Origin: Acinetobacter sp. ANC 4910
GTDB lineage: Bacteria; Pseudomonadota; Gammaproteobacteria; Pseudomonadales; Moraxellaceae
Direction: 5' to 3'
NCBI RefSeq assembly: GCF_004331035.1
Contig: NZ_SJNT01000008.1
Location: 124,001-188,000 of the forward strand
Length of the DNA: 64,000 nt
Shown here: positions 1-8,504 of the stretch, one piece after another
How positions within the stretch are numbered: the stretch's first letter is position 1
Layout of the letters: each line of letters opens with the position of its first letter
Translations under genes and position numbers: made by a program
The notes under the pieces: generated by a model
What the model saw: the letters and a program-made list of their open reading frames with translations, nothing else
Database searches by the model: none
What the model was told of the DNA's origin: nothing

Positions 1-155
1 ATACAGCTCAAGCTATGAATAGCGGTCTTGACCAGATCATGACTTTCGTTCCCTTGCATATGTGCAATAAGGCCGAAACCACAGTTATCTTTAAACTCAT
101 CCGGTTGGTATAAACCTTGAGCGGGAGCTACAGTATTAGGCGATGGCATGTGCAT
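1..155 (-). CDS. gltB: Glutamate synthase large subunit, N-terminal fragment (runs off the left edge)
   Basis: Only the first ~51 codons are in the window, beginning [13 protein letters not shown] and continuing through [13 protein letters not shown]. In this family (NADPH-GOGAT large chain) the Cys of the CGFGLIAH motif, here residue 25, becomes the N-terminal nucleophile of the glutamine amidotransferase domain after the short propeptide is removed. The enzyme makes two glutamates from glutamine and 2-oxoglutarate in ammonia assimilation. It lies on the same strand as the upstream pil-aro genes but is separated by 440 bases, so it probably has its own promoter. The start ATG at 155 is the only sensible one. 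Identification rests on strong N-terminal similarity recalled for the family; the rest of the protein cannot be checked here. Confidence 0.88.
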   Translation of the reverse strand, partial: MHMPSPNTVAPAQGLYQPDEFKDNCGFGLIAHMQGNESHDLVKTAIHSLSC

Positions 156-595
156 AGCGTACCCTTCTTTCTACTTGGCCCTGAATCGGGCGCTGACTAT
201 CTAACTTCTTTGCGACTTAGTCTAACTTTCTCACACTAAGATCAATTTAATGCAATGATCTTGCACTCTCATGTCAAAGATAGACTGAATTTATCTTTTG
301 TACATGACCGAAATGCAAGAAACTATTGCGACTTTTGCGCACTCTTTTAAAGCAAGCAATCTTGATGTTTTCGCACACTCTTTGAATCTTTTCGCGCCAA
401 AATAGTGACATCAACTCAAATCATGCACCATTTAAGCAAAAAATATGCCAACTTAGTGTTATTAGATCAAATTCTTTTAAATACAGAAATATCAAGTGTT
501 CGACCTAAATTAGAGCATTTGAAGACTGATCTTAATTGCACCATTTTTGAGCATTTAATCATTGGTATAGCACAATGTGCTCTATTTTAGAACGA
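156..595. other. Intergenic region upstream of gltB
   Basis: This 440-base AT-rich stretch lies between gltB and the SPOR-domain gene. It presumably holds the gltB promoter. Two similar motifs, TTTTGCGCACTCTTT (333-347) and TTTTCGCACACTCTTT (368-383), lie 35 bases apart and could be regulator sites. A short palindrome AGCACAATGTGCT lies at 569-581. A 61-codon GTG-initiated frame at 405-590 has no ribosome-binding site and no recognisable features, and is not called. Confidence 0.4.
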
Positions 596-1468
596 TTAAT
601 TAAATGGATCTGCAATTTCTTGGCGCACAGGCGAATTTGAATTGGCAGGTGTAGGCGTTGATTTTGTGCCAGTCTCAGCATGTGATTGAGATTTTTGCAC
701 ATCAATCACATTGCCTTCAGCATCTCTACGGATTACTGTCGTGTTAGTAGATGTATTGCTCGTATCTGAGCCATTCTCTGTTGTATCCACAGTTTTCGGT
801 TTGTTTAAATTCAACATAGCTGCGTCTGATTTTGGCAAAGCCGCAGGATTTAATTTAACTTCATACACTGGTATGGAACCCTGCAACTCCTCCATCCCCA
901 TATCATTCACTTGCGCCTGATAATCCTCCAAAGCTCTCACTGTCGGATGGACAGATGCTGGTAATTTTAAATCAAGCTGCTCTCGCGCTTGGTTTGCTTC
1001 TCTCTCATTCGAATATAAGCCATAAAATAAAACATATCGCTCTTGTTGTTGATCTCCAGCCAAACGGAGATAAAAATAATTTTGTCGATTGCTCTGTTTA
1101 TTCAAGAAGCTTTTAATAATGTCTTCTTCAGTGACACTAAAGAGTTCTAGCGATGACTTATTTTTCTGCTCCTCAATAAACTTACTTCCTCGGAATTCAT
1201 TCGTATGATTTCCCGTCGCAACAACTCTAGTGGTCAACGTAATAGGACGAACTTCTTCTTGTAAAGTGCCTAAATTGGTTGTCGCCGTGACACGTGCGGG
1301 TTGAATTTGTAGCTCTGCATCAGACTCCACCGTTTTATTCACTTCGACCAGCTCTTCACGACTGTCCGATCCTGCCCAAAATATCAATGCTACGAAAAGA
1401 CACAGCACTCCACCCACAAGCCAAATATAACGCTGTGTATTTTGCCAATATTTGTGGAGTGCTGTCAT
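596..1468 (-). CDS. DamX-like SPOR-domain inner-membrane protein
   Basis: A 290-residue single-pass membrane protein. A cytoplasmic N-terminus of ~15 residues is followed by a hydrophobic segment (about residues 15-33, YIWLVGGVLCLFVALIFW). A periplasmic region follows with a fold resembling SPOR (roughly residues 120-190, FYLRLAGDQQQERYVLFYG...), then an Asn/Thr/Ser-rich tail. It sits directly after aroB, the position of damX in enterobacteria, which supports a septum-associated peptidoglycan-binding role; that role is inferred. The ATG at 1468 is preferred because AAGGTG lies 6 bases upstream. A longer ATG frame at 1498 would overlap aroB and lacks its own site. The SPOR assignment is moderate because the repeat is divergent. 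Confidence 0.75.
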   Translation of the reverse strand: MTALHKYWQNTQRYIWLVGGVLCLFVALIFWAGSDSREELVEVNKTVESDAELQIQPARVTATTNLGTLQEEVRPITLTTRVVATGNHTNEFRGSKFIEEQKNKSSLELFSVTEEDIIKSFLNKQSNRQNYFYLRLAGDQQQERYVLFYGLYSNEREANQAREQLDLKLPASVHPTVRALEDYQAQVNDMGMEELQGSIPVYEVKLNPAALPKSDAAMLNLNKPKTVDTTENGSDTSNTSTNTTVIRRDAEGNVIDVQKSQSHAETGTKSTPTPANSNSPVRQEIADPFN

Positions 1469-1478
1469 GATTTCACCT

Positions 1479-2561
1479 TTATATTGTTTGATTGGCAATA
1501 ATCGCCTGCTGCATCAGTTCAACATCAAACTCTTTCGTAATGATTGCTTGCCCCAACTGTTTTAGCAACACCAATCTCAGTTGGCCATTTAATACTTTCT
1601 TATCATGCGCCATATAGCCCAAGAAATCTTGCAATGGAATCGCGGGACATACTATCGGCAAACCAGCGCGCTGTATGATTTTTTTTGTACGTTCCAAGTC
1701 TGCTACCGAAATCCACCCCATGCGTTGTGATAAATCTGCAGCCATGACCATTCCTGTCGCAACAGCTTCTCCATGTAACCATACACCATAGCCCAAATAA
1801 GACTCTATTGCATGACCAAAAGTGTGGCCTAAATTTAACAAGGCCCGCTCACCTTGCTCTTTTTCATCATTTGCCACAATTCGTGCTTTATGTGCACATG
1901 AACGATAGACCGCTTCAGCCAGCAAATCAGGATCTCTTGCGACCAAGCCATCCATATTCGCTTCTAACCATAGCAAAAAGCTTTCATCGCCCAATAAGGC
2001 ATACTTGATGACTTCAGCCAAACCTGCAGAGAGTTCACGATCAGGCAGACTTTTTAATTGTGCCATATCTGCCATTACCACTTGTGGTTGCTGGAAGGCC
2101 CCAATCATGTTTTTACCCAAAGGGTGATTGATCCCTGTCTTGCCGCCAACACTAGAATCTACTTGAGACAAAAGCGTGGTTGGTACTTGAATAAAATACA
2201 CACCACGCTGAAAACACGCCGATGCAAAACCAGCCATGTCGCCAATCACACCACCACCCAATGCCAATACCGTACAATCGCGGTTAAAGCCAGCTTCAAG
2301 CAAAGCATCAAAAATCAGATTCAAGTGCTGAATATCTTTATATTTTTCACCATCAGGCAAAACACAGGTAGCAACCTTTTTACCCAATGCTTCAACAGCT
2401 TTTACATAATGTTCTAAATACAAAGGCTGAATGGTGGTATTGGTCACAATCATGACTTGCTGCCCGAAAATATACGGCGCCAGTAAATCTTGAGGATTTA
2501 AATCACTGCCAATGAAGATAGGGTAACGGCGCTCACCGAGTTCTACATGTAAAGTTTGCAT
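1479..2561 (-). CDS. aroB: 3-dehydroquinate synthase
   Basis: This cytoplasmic enzyme of the shikimate pathway converts DAHP to 3-dehydroquinate using NAD+ and a divalent metal. The 360-residue protein has the NAD-binding glycine cluster [11 protein letters not shown], the lysine-containing VGGKTGIN, and the metal-binding histidines in [12 protein letters not shown] and [10 protein letters not shown], so it looks complete and active. The ATG at 2561 ([14 protein letters not shown]) is the usual family start; an in-frame TTG at 2585 would overlap the aroK stop. It lies 21 bases after aroK and overlaps neither neighbour, within one minus-strand run pilMNOPQ-aroK-aroB-SPOR. Probably co-transcribed with aroK. 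Confidence 0.95.
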   Translation of the reverse strand: MQTLHVELGERRYPIFIGSDLNPQDLLAPYIFGQQVMIVTNTTIQPLYLEHYVKAVEALGKKVATCVLPDGEKYKDIQHLNLIFDALLEAGFNRDCTVLALGGGVIGDMAGFASACFQRGVYFIQVPTTLLSQVDSSVGGKTGINHPLGKNMIGAFQQPQVVMADMAQLKSLPDRELSAGLAEVIKYALLGDESFLLWLEANMDGLVARDPDLLAEAVYRSCAHKARIVANDEKEQGERALLNLGHTFGHAIESYLGYGVWLHGEAVATGMVMAADLSQRMGWISVADLERTKKIIQRAGLPIVCPAIPLQDFLGYMAHDKKVLNGQLRLVLLKQLGQAIITKEFDVELMQQAIIANQTI

Positions 2562-2581
2562 GGGTTCAACTACTTTCGTAT

Positions 2582-3124
2582 TCAATCAATAGGTTGTGTG
2601 GTAATCATCGTTAAGATTTTATGCGCAAGATCTCGTGCAGCACCTTGATTGGTCTCAATAATATAATGAGCCACATCCCGATATAAAGGATCCCGAATCG
2701 CAAGTAAATCACGTAATTTTTGCTCAGGGTTCTCAACCTGTAGGAGAGGACGATTTTTATCGCGATAAGTACGCTGAAGCTGAATTTCAACAGGAGTATA
2801 GAGATAAACAACGATACCACGTTGCTTTAAAAAATCACGATTGGGGGCTTGAGTTACTGCACCACCACCAGTCGCCAAGACCAAATCTGGTCGGGCAGTC
2901 AACTCATCAATCACTGTAGTTTCACGGGTACGAAATCCCGTCTCACCTTCTTTTTCAAAAATCCACGGAATTGTCGCACCAGTTTTTCGTTCAATTTCAT
3001 GATCACTGTCTAGAAATTCACGACCCAACAATTCTGCCAAATGCCGTCCGACTGTTGTTTTTCCTGCCCCCATTGGCCCTACCAAATAGATATTTGGTAG
3101 GGAACTAAACTCTTTGCTTGGCAA
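2582..3124 (-). CDS. aroK: Shikimate kinase
   Basis: Phosphorylates shikimate at the 3-hydroxyl with ATP, the fifth step of aromatic amino acid synthesis. The 180-residue protein has a Walker A loop [12 protein letters not shown] near residues 16-27, the DSD segment of the shikimate site, the GGGAV loop and the NRPLL lid region. All catalytic elements of the AroK/AroL family are visible. It follows pilQ by 37 bases, and pilQ-aroK-aroB is a widespread gammaproteobacterial arrangement. Start ATG at 3124. Confidence 0.95.
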   Translation of the reverse strand: MPSKEFSSLPNIYLVGPMGAGKTTVGRHLAELLGREFLDSDHEIERKTGATIPWIFEKEGETGFRTRETTVIDELTARPDLVLATGGGAVTQAPNRDFLKQRGIVVYLYTPVEIQLQRTYRDKNRPLLQVENPEQKLRDLLAIRDPLYRDVAHYIIETNQGAARDLAHKILTMITTQPID

Positions 3125-3161
3125 GGAGTCACCTATTAATTTTGTTTAAATTGAAAATATA

Positions 3162-5321
3162 TTAATGATTTCTTGAAACACTGTCATTAACAATTCGTGG
3201 CGTCACAAAAATCAACAGCTCTTGCTTATCATCCGACTTGGTATCCTTCCTGAATAATGCACCAATATAAGGAATATCTCCCAAGAAAGGCACCTTAGTT
3301 TGTGAGTTACTGGTGGTCTGCTCAAATACACCACCTAAAATCACCGTTTCGCCATTATTAACTAAGACATTGGTCGTAATCGTATTCTTGTTCAAAATCA
3401 ACTCGCCATTTGGTGCTTCACCTGCTATCGAATCTTTAGCGATATCGAGTTGCATTTGCACTTTACCATCTGGAGTAATACTTGGTGTCACTTCCAAACT
3501 GAGTAAAGCTTCCTTAAATGAGGTGGTTGCTGTTGAGCCTGAAGCAGAGTTGGTTGTAGTTTGATAAGGTACTTCCTGACCGGTCGCCACCTTAGCTTTT
3601 TGCTTATCTCCTGTCAGTACTTTTGGTGTTGAAATGACTTCACCATAGCCATCAGCTTGCAAAGCTGAAAGCTCTAGATCCAACATAAAATCAGACAAGC
3701 TAATCAAGCTAAAGGCAATTTGCCCCGCAGGATTGGCCACACCCAAATCGACATTTAGGTTATCAGGACGCTGAATGGTGTATTTTCCATCAGCATCAGG
3801 AGTTTTTAAATCCCATAAAGTTTGATCACTCCCCCCAACCAAGAGGTCGTTATTGCTATTAATCCCTTGTGAAAGAATTCCCCACTTCACCCCCATTTCC
3901 TTGGTAAACGAAGTGGATGCTCGAACAATTCGCGCCTCTACCATCACTTGCTGCACTTGTACATCAAGCAAATCAACCATTTTTCTAATTTTATCTATGT
4001 TTTGTGCCGTATCATTTACGATTAACGTATTCGTACGATCATCTGAAACAATACTTCCTCTCGCGCTTAATAAACTTTCCAAAGCTAAAGAGTCTTGATT
4101 ATTACTCCCTGTATTTTTACCAGCATCCTTTCTAGAATCTGTTACAAGTTTAAAAACATCAGCAGCTTTTGCATAACTTAAACGTAAATATTCAGTTTGA
4201 ATTGGTGCCAACTTAATACTCTGTGCAATCGCCTTGGCTTCTTCATCTTCCGCCTTAATCAACTCCGTAACAGGTGCAATCCAAATCACATTGCCATTAC
4301 GACGCTTGTCTAAATTTTTTGTTTTTAAAATAATATCAAGCGCTTGATCCCATGGCACATCTTTTAGGCGCAAGGTAATATTGCCTTGTACCGTATCGGC
4401 GGCCACCATGTTAATGCCAGTAAAATCTGCCAATAATTGTAATACGCGGCGTACTTCAATATCTTGGAAATCCAGTGAAATTTTCTTGCCCGTATAGCTA
4501 TTTGCCGCACGTGGCTTCATTGGATTCTTATCCACAGGACGCTTTAAACTGATCGTTAACTTATTCTCAGCTTGATAAGCCATGTATTCGTAGCTGCCCG
4601 AAGACTGAATAGTAATCACACCACTATTGCCATCATTATAGGCATCGACGGTCGCCACAGGTGTTGCAAAATCATTGACATTTAGACGGCGAGTCAAATG
4701 TGCTGGGATTTTACTACCCAACATCCGCACCACAATTTTACTACCTTGTTGCTGCACATCTGCTGGTGTATTGCTACCGAGCAAATCAATAACAACCTGA
4801 CCTTCGCCCTCTGAACCGCGTTGAAAACCAATGTTAGAAACACCTTGCGATGAGGCTTTAACTGATGTTGCCACAGGGGTCGCAAAACTATTATCTGTTG
4901 CATTTATTTTCAGAATAAAGGTATTGCCCTCAACTCGGGTAGTAAAAGCACCTGCATCCGCAAGATTAACAGTTAGTCGAGAACGCTGTGCATCTGAAGA
5001 CACGTCAACTGAACTGGCCTCTTTTGTCGCAACCTGAATATTATTTTGCTTTAATGTTTGTTGTGCTTTATCAAAATCTAAAATCAGTCTTGATGGTTTT
5101 TCAAGTTGGTAAGCTTGAGGCTGTGGCGGTATTCCGTTAAACATCACACGAATTTCAGTCCCTTGCTCAGGAACTTGCATAGGTACGACATTCGTGATGC
5201 TCACTTGTGCACTGGCAGCTTGCATGACAGCCATAGCAACCGCACCCATAGAAAATTGACGGAAAATATGATTCATTGTATTACCATCCCCAAATATAAA
5301 ATCTTGAATACTGTTTTTCAT
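3162..5321 (-). CDS. pilQ: Type IV pilus secretin PilQ
   Basis: Outer-membrane secretin that forms the gated channel for type IV pili and, in Acinetobacter, for DNA uptake. The 719-residue precursor has a signal peptide ending near AASAQ (about residue 39). Two AMIN-type peptidoglycan-binding regions follow (about 40-270), then a short secretin N-terminal domain (KKISLDFQDIEVRRVLQLL), an N1-type secretin domain (TEYLRLSYAKAADVFKLV) and the C-terminal secretin core with the VPYQ motif and the terminal PFLGDIPYIGALF segment. The start at 5321 is preceded by AAGGA 15 bases after the pilP stop. Last gene of the pilMNOPQ operon; aroK follows. Confidence 0.95.
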   Translation of the reverse strand: MKNSIQDFIFGDGNTMNHIFRQFSMGAVAMAVMQAASAQVSITNVVPMQVPEQGTEIRVMFNGIPPQPQAYQLEKPSRLILDFDKAQQTLKQNNIQVATKEASSVDVSSDAQRSRLTVNLADAGAFTTRVEGNTFILKINATDNSFATPVATSVKASSQGVSNIGFQRGSEGEGQVVIDLLGSNTPADVQQQGSKIVVRMLGSKIPAHLTRRLNVNDFATPVATVDAYNDGNSGVITIQSSGSYEYMAYQAENKLTISLKRPVDKNPMKPRAANSYTGKKISLDFQDIEVRRVLQLLADFTGINMVAADTVQGNITLRLKDVPWDQALDIILKTKNLDKRRNGNVIWIAPVTELIKAEDEEAKAIAQSIKLAPIQTEYLRLSYAKAADVFKLVTDSRKDAGKNTGSNNQDSLALESLLSARGSIVSDDRTNTLIVNDTAQNIDKIRKMVDLLDVQVQQVMVEARIVRASTSFTKEMGVKWGILSQGINSNNDLLVGGSDQTLWDLKTPDADGKYTIQRPDNLNVDLGVANPAGQIAFSLISLSDFMLDLELSALQADGYGEVISTPKVLTGDKQKAKVATGQEVPYQTTTNSASGSTATTSFKEALLSLEVTPSITPDGKVQMQLDIAKDSIAGEAPNGELILNKNTITTNVLVNNGETVILGGVFEQTTSNSQTKVPFLGDIPYIGALFRKDTKSDDKQELLIFVTPRIVNDSVSRNH

Positions 5322-5336
5322 TTTTATTCCTTTAAA

Positions 5337-5864
5337 TTAAGGCGCGGGTCCAATTAAGACGAGGCTACGCGGACGCTCTACATACCCCTCTCGACCATCG
5401 GGAATAATTTCCACAAGATCAATCTGTGTAGGCGTAATTTTCACAATTCGCCCTTGATTCACCCCCATGTAATTTCCGACTTGCACACGCTCAATTTCAC
5501 CATCAGGCGTCTGGATTAGCCCCAAAATTTGTCCAGACTGATTACGCATACTTCCCTTCATATTCAAGGATTCTAAAGCATAACTTTCTAATGGCTGCGA
5601 CTGACGTGAGAAATTCGGATACACTCGCTTACCCGACATAATTTTTAATTCTGCTGCCAAGGAACTCGGCATAAACGGACTTTTCAATTGATGTGCTGCA
5701 TAATTGAATGTAGGTACAGGTGGAAAAACAGGTGCTGGCTCAATCGGCAAAGGTTGCTGATTACGAATATTCACCATTTCCATGTTCACCGCATCAATAC
5801 GTGAATCACACCCCACCAAAACCAATCCAAACATCAAAGCAAATGCTATTTTTTCAAATTTCAT
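5337..5864 (-). CDS. pilP: Type IV pilus assembly lipoprotein PilP
   Basis: Inner-membrane lipoprotein that links the PilMNO platform to the PilQ secretin through its C-terminal beta domain. The 175-residue protein has a lipobox LVGC at residues 16-19 (lipidated Cys19). A proline-rich linker (LPIEPAPVFPPVP) follows, then a PilP-type C-terminal domain with GQILGLIQTPDGEIERVQVGNYMG, the conserved 'gqilgl..tpdg' pattern. Its ATG overlaps the pilO stop by four bases (ATGA), indicating translational coupling. Confidence 0.93.
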   Translation of the reverse strand: MKFEKIAFALMFGLVLVGCDSRIDAVNMEMVNIRNQQPLPIEPAPVFPPVPTFNYAAHQLKSPFMPSSLAAELKIMSGKRVYPNFSRQSQPLESYALESLNMKGSMRNQSGQILGLIQTPDGEIERVQVGNYMGVNQGRIVKITPTQIDLVEIIPDGREGYVERPRSLVLIGPAP

Positions 5865-6607
5865 TTCTTCGCTCCTTCTGGAGTAACTTGAGCAGGTGGA
5901 GTTGTGGTTTTTGCATCAACTGCCGCAGCTTGATTCTCTGTATTACCTATATAGCGATAGGTACGTGCCTTCGCAACATAAGTCACTTGCGGAATTTCAG
6001 ATTTTTTATCTGTACTAATTGAAGAACTGATATCAAAATCATGTAAGGTCACAATTCGAGGTAATGCTGCAATGCCACTCGCAAAAGAACCAAAGGCATG
6101 ATAATCGCCTGTCGCCTCAATACTAATTGGCTGCTCAACAAAAAATTCTTGTTTAACTTCAGGCTCTAAACGAATATTTTTAAACTTCAGTCCAGAGTTA
6201 ACACCTGTCACGTTAATATCTTCAACCAGACCAGGAATTTCAGTTTCCTTCGGCAATTGCTCTAGTTGTTGATTAAAGTTCGCTTCCATCTCCTGCAACT
6301 GAGCTTGATATTGTTGCAAATTACGTAACTTTGAATCTTTCTCTCTAAATTCATTCAGCAAATTTTGCTCTTGTGCATGTGCACCAGAAATCGCATCTAA
6401 CTGCGGCTTGATCACAACAAAATAACCAACAGCACAAATTAAAAAGACAATAAAAATCCAACAGGTAATTTTGACTGATAATGGCCAACTGCCATAATTA
6501 TTAGGATCCAACGTGTTAAATTGTTGAAAAAATTTATCCACTGTCATTTTTTTCTTAGGTTTAACAACAGCCTCTTGATTTAGATCATCAAACTCATCAC
6601 GACTCAT
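5861..6607 (-). CDS. pilO: Type IV pilus inner-membrane protein PilO
   Basis: Forms heterodimers with PilN in the periplasm as part of the pilus alignment complex. The 248-residue protein has a cytoplasmic N-terminus, one membrane segment (about 48-66, ITCWIFIVFLICAVGYFVVI) and a coiled-coil stretch rich in Gln/Glu/Leu (about 75-120). A ferredoxin-like PilO domain (about 125-220) and a low-complexity Ala/Thr/Pro tail follow. It overlaps pilN by four bases and pilP by four bases. Assigned by position and architecture, which are both typical. Confidence 0.92.
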   Translation of the reverse strand: MSRDEFDDLNQEAVVKPKKKMTVDKFFQQFNTLDPNNYGSWPLSVKITCWIFIVFLICAVGYFVVIKPQLDAISGAHAQEQNLLNEFREKDSKLRNLQQYQAQLQEMEANFNQQLEQLPKETEIPGLVEDINVTGVNSGLKFKNIRLEPEVKQEFFVEQPISIEATGDYHAFGSFASGIAALPRIVTLHDFDISSSISTDKKSEIPQVTYVAKARTYRYIGNTENQAAAVDAKTTTPPAQVTPEGAKK

Positions 6608-7281
6608 TTTGCTGCCCCCGCTGTTGAACTAGCTGCTGCATTTGCATCATTTGCCGCCACTGCCATAGAACCTGCAGCCTCATTCGCTGCATTCGTCGGC
6701 ATAGCGATCTCATCCAGATCCGCAGTCACCACAAAGCTGCCATAACTATCCTCAACACGAGGAACAATAGAGCTAGGTGCTTTATTTTTATTATCTTCCA
6801 CAGCCAAGAAGGAGTTCATAAAGGCATTACGATACCAAGGCGAAGCCTCTAAATTACGTAAAAATTCAGCCACCGCATTTGGACTTTCGGCCTTACCTTC
6901 GATGGTAAATTTATCGCCAACACGAGTGAACTTGGTGATATATAAATTCGAAGGAACTACACGCGCCATTTCATCAATTAAACGCACAGCAATTGGACGT
7001 TGACTTTGCAGACCTTGAATCAACTTCATCCGTTCTACAATCGCATTACGCTGTTCTTGCAAACCTTCTAAAGATTTTAGCTGTACATCTAGGTTTTGAT
7101 TGGTACTGATAATGAGCTGATTCGCTTGTTCTTGATCTTCAAGCTTATAGTTGTAATAGAACCATGCCCCTACAACCAATAACACCCCAATTAAAGCTGC
7201 CCCAATACAAATCACAATAAATTCTTTTTTTCGTTTCTCTCTCAGCTCATCACGCCAAGGGAGCAGGTTAATTTTTGCCAT
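6604..7281 (-). CDS. pilN: Type IV pilus inner-membrane protein PilN
   Basis: Bitopic partner of PilO whose short cytoplasmic tail docks into PilM. The N-terminus MAKINLLPWRDELR contains the INLLP motif known to bind PilM. A transmembrane segment (about 21-42) is followed by a coiled coil (about 45-95), a periplasmic domain with the GKAESPNAVAEFLRNLEASPWY signature, and an Ala/Asn-rich tail. The ATG shares a base with the pilM stop (TAATG), so translation is coupled. 225 residues, slightly long because of the low-complexity tail. Confidence 0.93.
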   Translation of the reverse strand: MAKINLLPWRDELREKRKKEFIVICIGAALIGVLLVVGAWFYYNYKLEDQEQANQLIISTNQNLDVQLKSLEGLQEQRNAIVERMKLIQGLQSQRPIAVRLIDEMARVVPSNLYITKFTRVGDKFTIEGKAESPNAVAEFLRNLEASPWYRNAFMNSFLAVEDNKNKAPSSIVPRVEDSYGSFVVTADLDEIAMPTNAANEAAGSMAVAANDANAAASSTAGAAK

Positions 7282-8339
7282 TAATCAAAACTCCTCAATG
7301 CTAGACCACACGCCACCAAGAGAGAGGAAGCATCATTTTCAATTTTTTTAATATCAATTTTTGGCGAGAAGCCCATTTGTAAAAATGGATTCGCAATCGT
7401 GACACGATATCCCAGTTTTTGTTGCAATAACTTGGCCAAACCGGGAATATTGGCATTTCCGCCCGCCAATAAAATATGATCAATTTCATTAAACTGCGAA
7501 GATGAAAAGAAGAACTGCAAAGAACGTGCAGCCTGTTGCACCACAGCCTCAAGAAACGGCTCCAAAACTTCCACGTCATAATCGTCGGGCAAAGTACGGC
7601 TTTTCTTCGCACGTCCCGCTTCTTCAAATGACAGTCCATAACGATTCTGGATTTCTTGGGTCAGTTGCTTTCCACCAAAAACCTGTTCACGGGTATAGAT
7701 AATTTTGTCATTTTGCATGACCGATAACGTGGTCATGGTATGCCCAATATCTAAAATACCGACTGTATTCACTCCCATCGGCATAGTATCAGAGAATACT
7801 TTATAGACATTTTCCATTGCGAAGCTTTCTACATCCGCAATTTTAGGCGTAATTCCAGCCAGCTCCAGTACTTCTGAACGCGCTTCCACGTTTTCGAGAC
7901 GTGTTGCCACCAAAAGCACATTGACCCGATTGGGATTAGCTAAACGATCAGACAAAACTTCAAAATCAAGGCTGACTTCATCTAAAGGGAACGGAATATA
8001 TTGTTCAGCATCCATACGGATCTGAACTTCACGTTCATCATCCGTCATATCCGCATCCATCTCGATAATTTTACTAATCACCATAGACGTTGGAATGGCA
8101 ATTGCTGCTGCATGCGATTGAACATTTGCTAAATTTAAAGCACGCTCCAAAGCCTCCCCAATAGCTTCAGGATTCAAAATGTTCTTTTCAACAACGCTGC
8201 CTTCTGGTAATGGGACCAAAGCATAGCTTTCTACCCAATAGCGACCGTTTTTTACAGACAGCTCTAACAACTTAACAGAAGTGGAACTAATATCTACCCC
8301 TATTAACCCCTTATTTGGCTTACGATATAACCTGAGCAC
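7281..8339 (-). CDS. pilM: Type IV pilus assembly protein PilM (actin-like)
   Basis: Cytoplasmic actin-fold ATPase-like protein that binds PilN at the inner membrane. The 352-residue protein begins with GLIGVDISSTSVKLLEL, the phosphate-1 loop of the FtsA/PilM fold. It contains GILDIGHTMTTLSV (phosphate 2) and HILLAGGNANIPGLAKLL (adenosine motif). First gene of pilMNOPQ, divergent from ponA across 165 bases that must hold both promoters. The divergent pilM/ponA arrangement is common in gammaproteobacteria. Confidence 0.95.
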   Translation of the reverse strand: MLRLYRKPNKGLIGVDISSTSVKLLELSVKNGRYWVESYALVPLPEGSVVEKNILNPEAIGEALERALNLANVQSHAAAIAIPTSMVISKIIEMDADMTDDEREVQIRMDAEQYIPFPLDEVSLDFEVLSDRLANPNRVNVLLVATRLENVEARSEVLELAGITPKIADVESFAMENVYKVFSDTMPMGVNTVGILDIGHTMTTLSVMQNDKIIYTREQVFGGKQLTQEIQNRYGLSFEEAGRAKKSRTLPDDYDVEVLEPFLEAVVQQAARSLQFFFSSSQFNEIDHILLAGGNANIPGLAKLLQQKLGYRVTIANPFLQMGFSPKIDIKKIENDASSLLVACGLALRSFD

Positions 8340-8504
8340 AATACTATTCCTATTATTTTTTTATCCCCAATAGAAGTAACTAACCAATTGGCTGCGGTCT
8401 ATAATTTTATACGGATACAATAACTCATTAACAATCCGTATCTGTAAACGGCTATACTGACCACCAATTAGTTTGCCATTAGCTCCTATTAAAACTTACT
8501 TGTT

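Noticed and set aside
405..590. A 61-codon plus-strand frame upstream of the SPOR-domain gene
   Set aside because: GTG start without a ribosome-binding site, AT-rich composition, no domain or signal; more likely part of the gltB upstream region.
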